Positions 40,930-41,640 of a stretch of DNA of 41,640 nucleotides are shown piece by piece; position 1 is the stretch's first letter; each line of letters begins with the position of its first letter. Below the pieces are notes generated by a model, which saw only the letters and a list, made by a program, of their open reading frames with translations, was not told the DNA's origin and made no database searches. A program made the translations under genes and the position numbers. Location: assembly GCA_029260765.1 (NCBI GenBank), contig JAJDCP010000136.1:1-41640 (forward strand). Reading direction: 5' to 3'. This stretch comes from Planctomycetota bacterium (GTDB lineage Bacteria; Planctomycetota; J058; JAJDCP01).

Positions 40930-41640
40930 ATGACCGATGAGCTCGACCGCAGGACTTTTCTTCGCGCCAGCTTCTTGACGGCATTGGGCTACGGTCTGGT
41001 CGGTTGTGGGGCTCGACCACCAGCACAACAGCCCAGCGATGCGCTGCACGCAACCCCCGCGGCGCGTGTTCCGGTCTCTACCGATGGCCTGCTGCTCTTC
41101 CGCAAGGGCGATCAGCGCTACGAGGAGCTGCGGGGAGGTTTCAACAAGCGCATTGAGAAGCAGCCCCTCGTCATCGCCCTGTGCCGCGACGTCGCCGAGA
41201 TCGCCACGGCTGTGCGCTATGCGCGCCAGCAAGATCTGCCGCTGGCGGTCAAGAGCGGAGGCCACAGCTTCGAGGGTTTCTCGAGCAACGACGGGGGCCT
41301 GGTGCTCGATCTTTCCTTGCTGGATCGCTTGGAATGGTGGGGTGACAAAGGAGCCATCCGGGTGGGCCCCGCCTTGACGCTCGCGCGCCTGTACGACCAG
41401 CTTCTGCCCCAGGGGCGCATCCTGCCCGCGGGCTCTTGTGGCAGCGTCGCGCTGGGAGGTTTGACCCTGGGTGGTGGTTACGGCCTGTTCAGCCGCCGAC
41501 TCGGTCTGACCTGCGACAGTCTATTGGAGCTCACACTGGTCGACGGCAAGGGCGAGCTCCGCAGCACCCGCGACGATCCCGAGCTGCTCTGGGCCTGCCG
41601 TGGCGGTGGCAACGGCAACTTCGGGGTGGTCGCGTCGATG
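40930..41640 (+). CDS. Tat-exported FAD-linked oxidase (berberine-bridge/BBE type), partial
   Basis: The N-terminus D-R-R-T-F-L-R-A-S-F is a twin-arginine signal (Arg 7-8), and L-V-G-C at 23-26 is a lipobox. The enzyme may therefore be folded with its cofactor and exported as a lipoprotein. The FAD_binding_4 domain follows: L-A-V-K-S-G-G-H-S-F-E-G-F with His112, the usual site of covalent FAD attachment; then L-P-A-G-S-C-G-S-V-A-L-G-G-L-T-L-G-G-G-Y-G and A-C-R-G-G-G-N-G-N-F-G. The typical partner for bicovalent FAD, a Cys in the V-C-x-G-x-G motif, is not obvious: C-G-S-V may serve. The gene runs off the window at 41640, so the BBE C-terminal domain is not visible. Substrate unknown. Confidence 0.88.
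   Translation, partial: MTDELDRRTFLRASFLTALGYGLVGCGARPPAQQPSDALHATPAARVPVSTDGLLLFRKGDQRYEELRGGFNKRIEKQPLVIALCRDVAEIATAVRYARQQDLPLAVKSGGHSFEGFSSNDGGLVLDLSLLDRLEWWGDKGAIRVGPALTLARLYDQLLPQGRILPAGSCGSVALGGLTLGGGYGLFSRRLGLTCDSLLELTLVDGKGELRSTRDDPELLWACRGGGNGNFGVVASM

Noticed and set aside
1..41640. tRNA, rRNA or other structural RNA genes
   Set aside because: I saw no cloverleaf, CCA-adjacent TTCRANYC box or rRNA-like stretch. A tRNAscan run would be decisive.

Overview
This is a GC-rich stretch of an accessory region from a Gram-negative bacterium. A Gram-negative cell envelope is suggested by a gene fragment ending in an outer-membrane beta-barrel signature with a terminal Phe, by a Tat-type lipoprotein signal on the last gene, and by long secreted proteins of repeated DUF11-like domains. 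Two of these secreted proteins share a C-terminal module whose Y-T-G-L-E ending I know best from giant surface proteins of Planctomycetota. That phylum, Acidobacteriota or Myxococcota are the plausible hosts. No rRNA, tRNA or core marker gene is present to settle it.

Layout. 0-3.8 kb: a repeat copy, a kinase-tail fragment, one secreted protein, and an HTH gene resembling phage terminase small subunits. 3.8-8.1 kb: a 1236-aa DUF11 surface protein flanked by SnoaL and kelch remnants. 8.4-13.3 kb: mostly hypothetical and small membrane proteins, including DUF3592 plus HEAT and DUF6868, with gene fragments between them. 13.9-14.6 kb: a decayed PIN/Phd toxin-antitoxin pair. 14.7-19.5 kb: a 767-aa unknown protein, a 282-aa unknown protein and remnants. 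19.6-23.6 kb: a two-gene secreted operon, an S74-chaperone protein followed by a 957-aa surface protein. 24.7-27.1 kb: a second, damaged toxin-antitoxin pair (DUF433 and DUF5615 type) and a HEAT protein. 27.1-34.3 kb: an IS481-type remnant, dispersed repeats, G+C-rich hexamer arrays, and islands of small membrane or zinc-ribbon genes. The islands include a four-gene operon with two YidD-like proteins. 34.3-35.5 kb: a frameshifted tyrosine recombinase abutting a beta-barrel gene tail. 35.6-38.5 kb: a 941-aa unknown protein with an EExGHxxD motif. 38.5-41.6 kb: a sulfatase fragment, two paralogous tail-anchored zinc-ribbon proteins, and the start of a Tat-exported FAD oxidase.

How it fits together. 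Much of the window is gene debris. At least a dozen truncated or frameshifted remnants of recognisable families lie between intact genes, interspersed with five copies of a dispersed repeat. This points to a region of repeated insertion, deletion and decay. The intact parts with a visible working unit are: the S74/DUF11-like secreted operon, which together with the separate 3979-7689 gene forms a cell-surface set; the YidD-like/zinc-ribbon/DUF4177-like operon, which is probably membrane-associated and of unknown role; and the paired zinc-ribbon genes at 38.8-40.7 kb.
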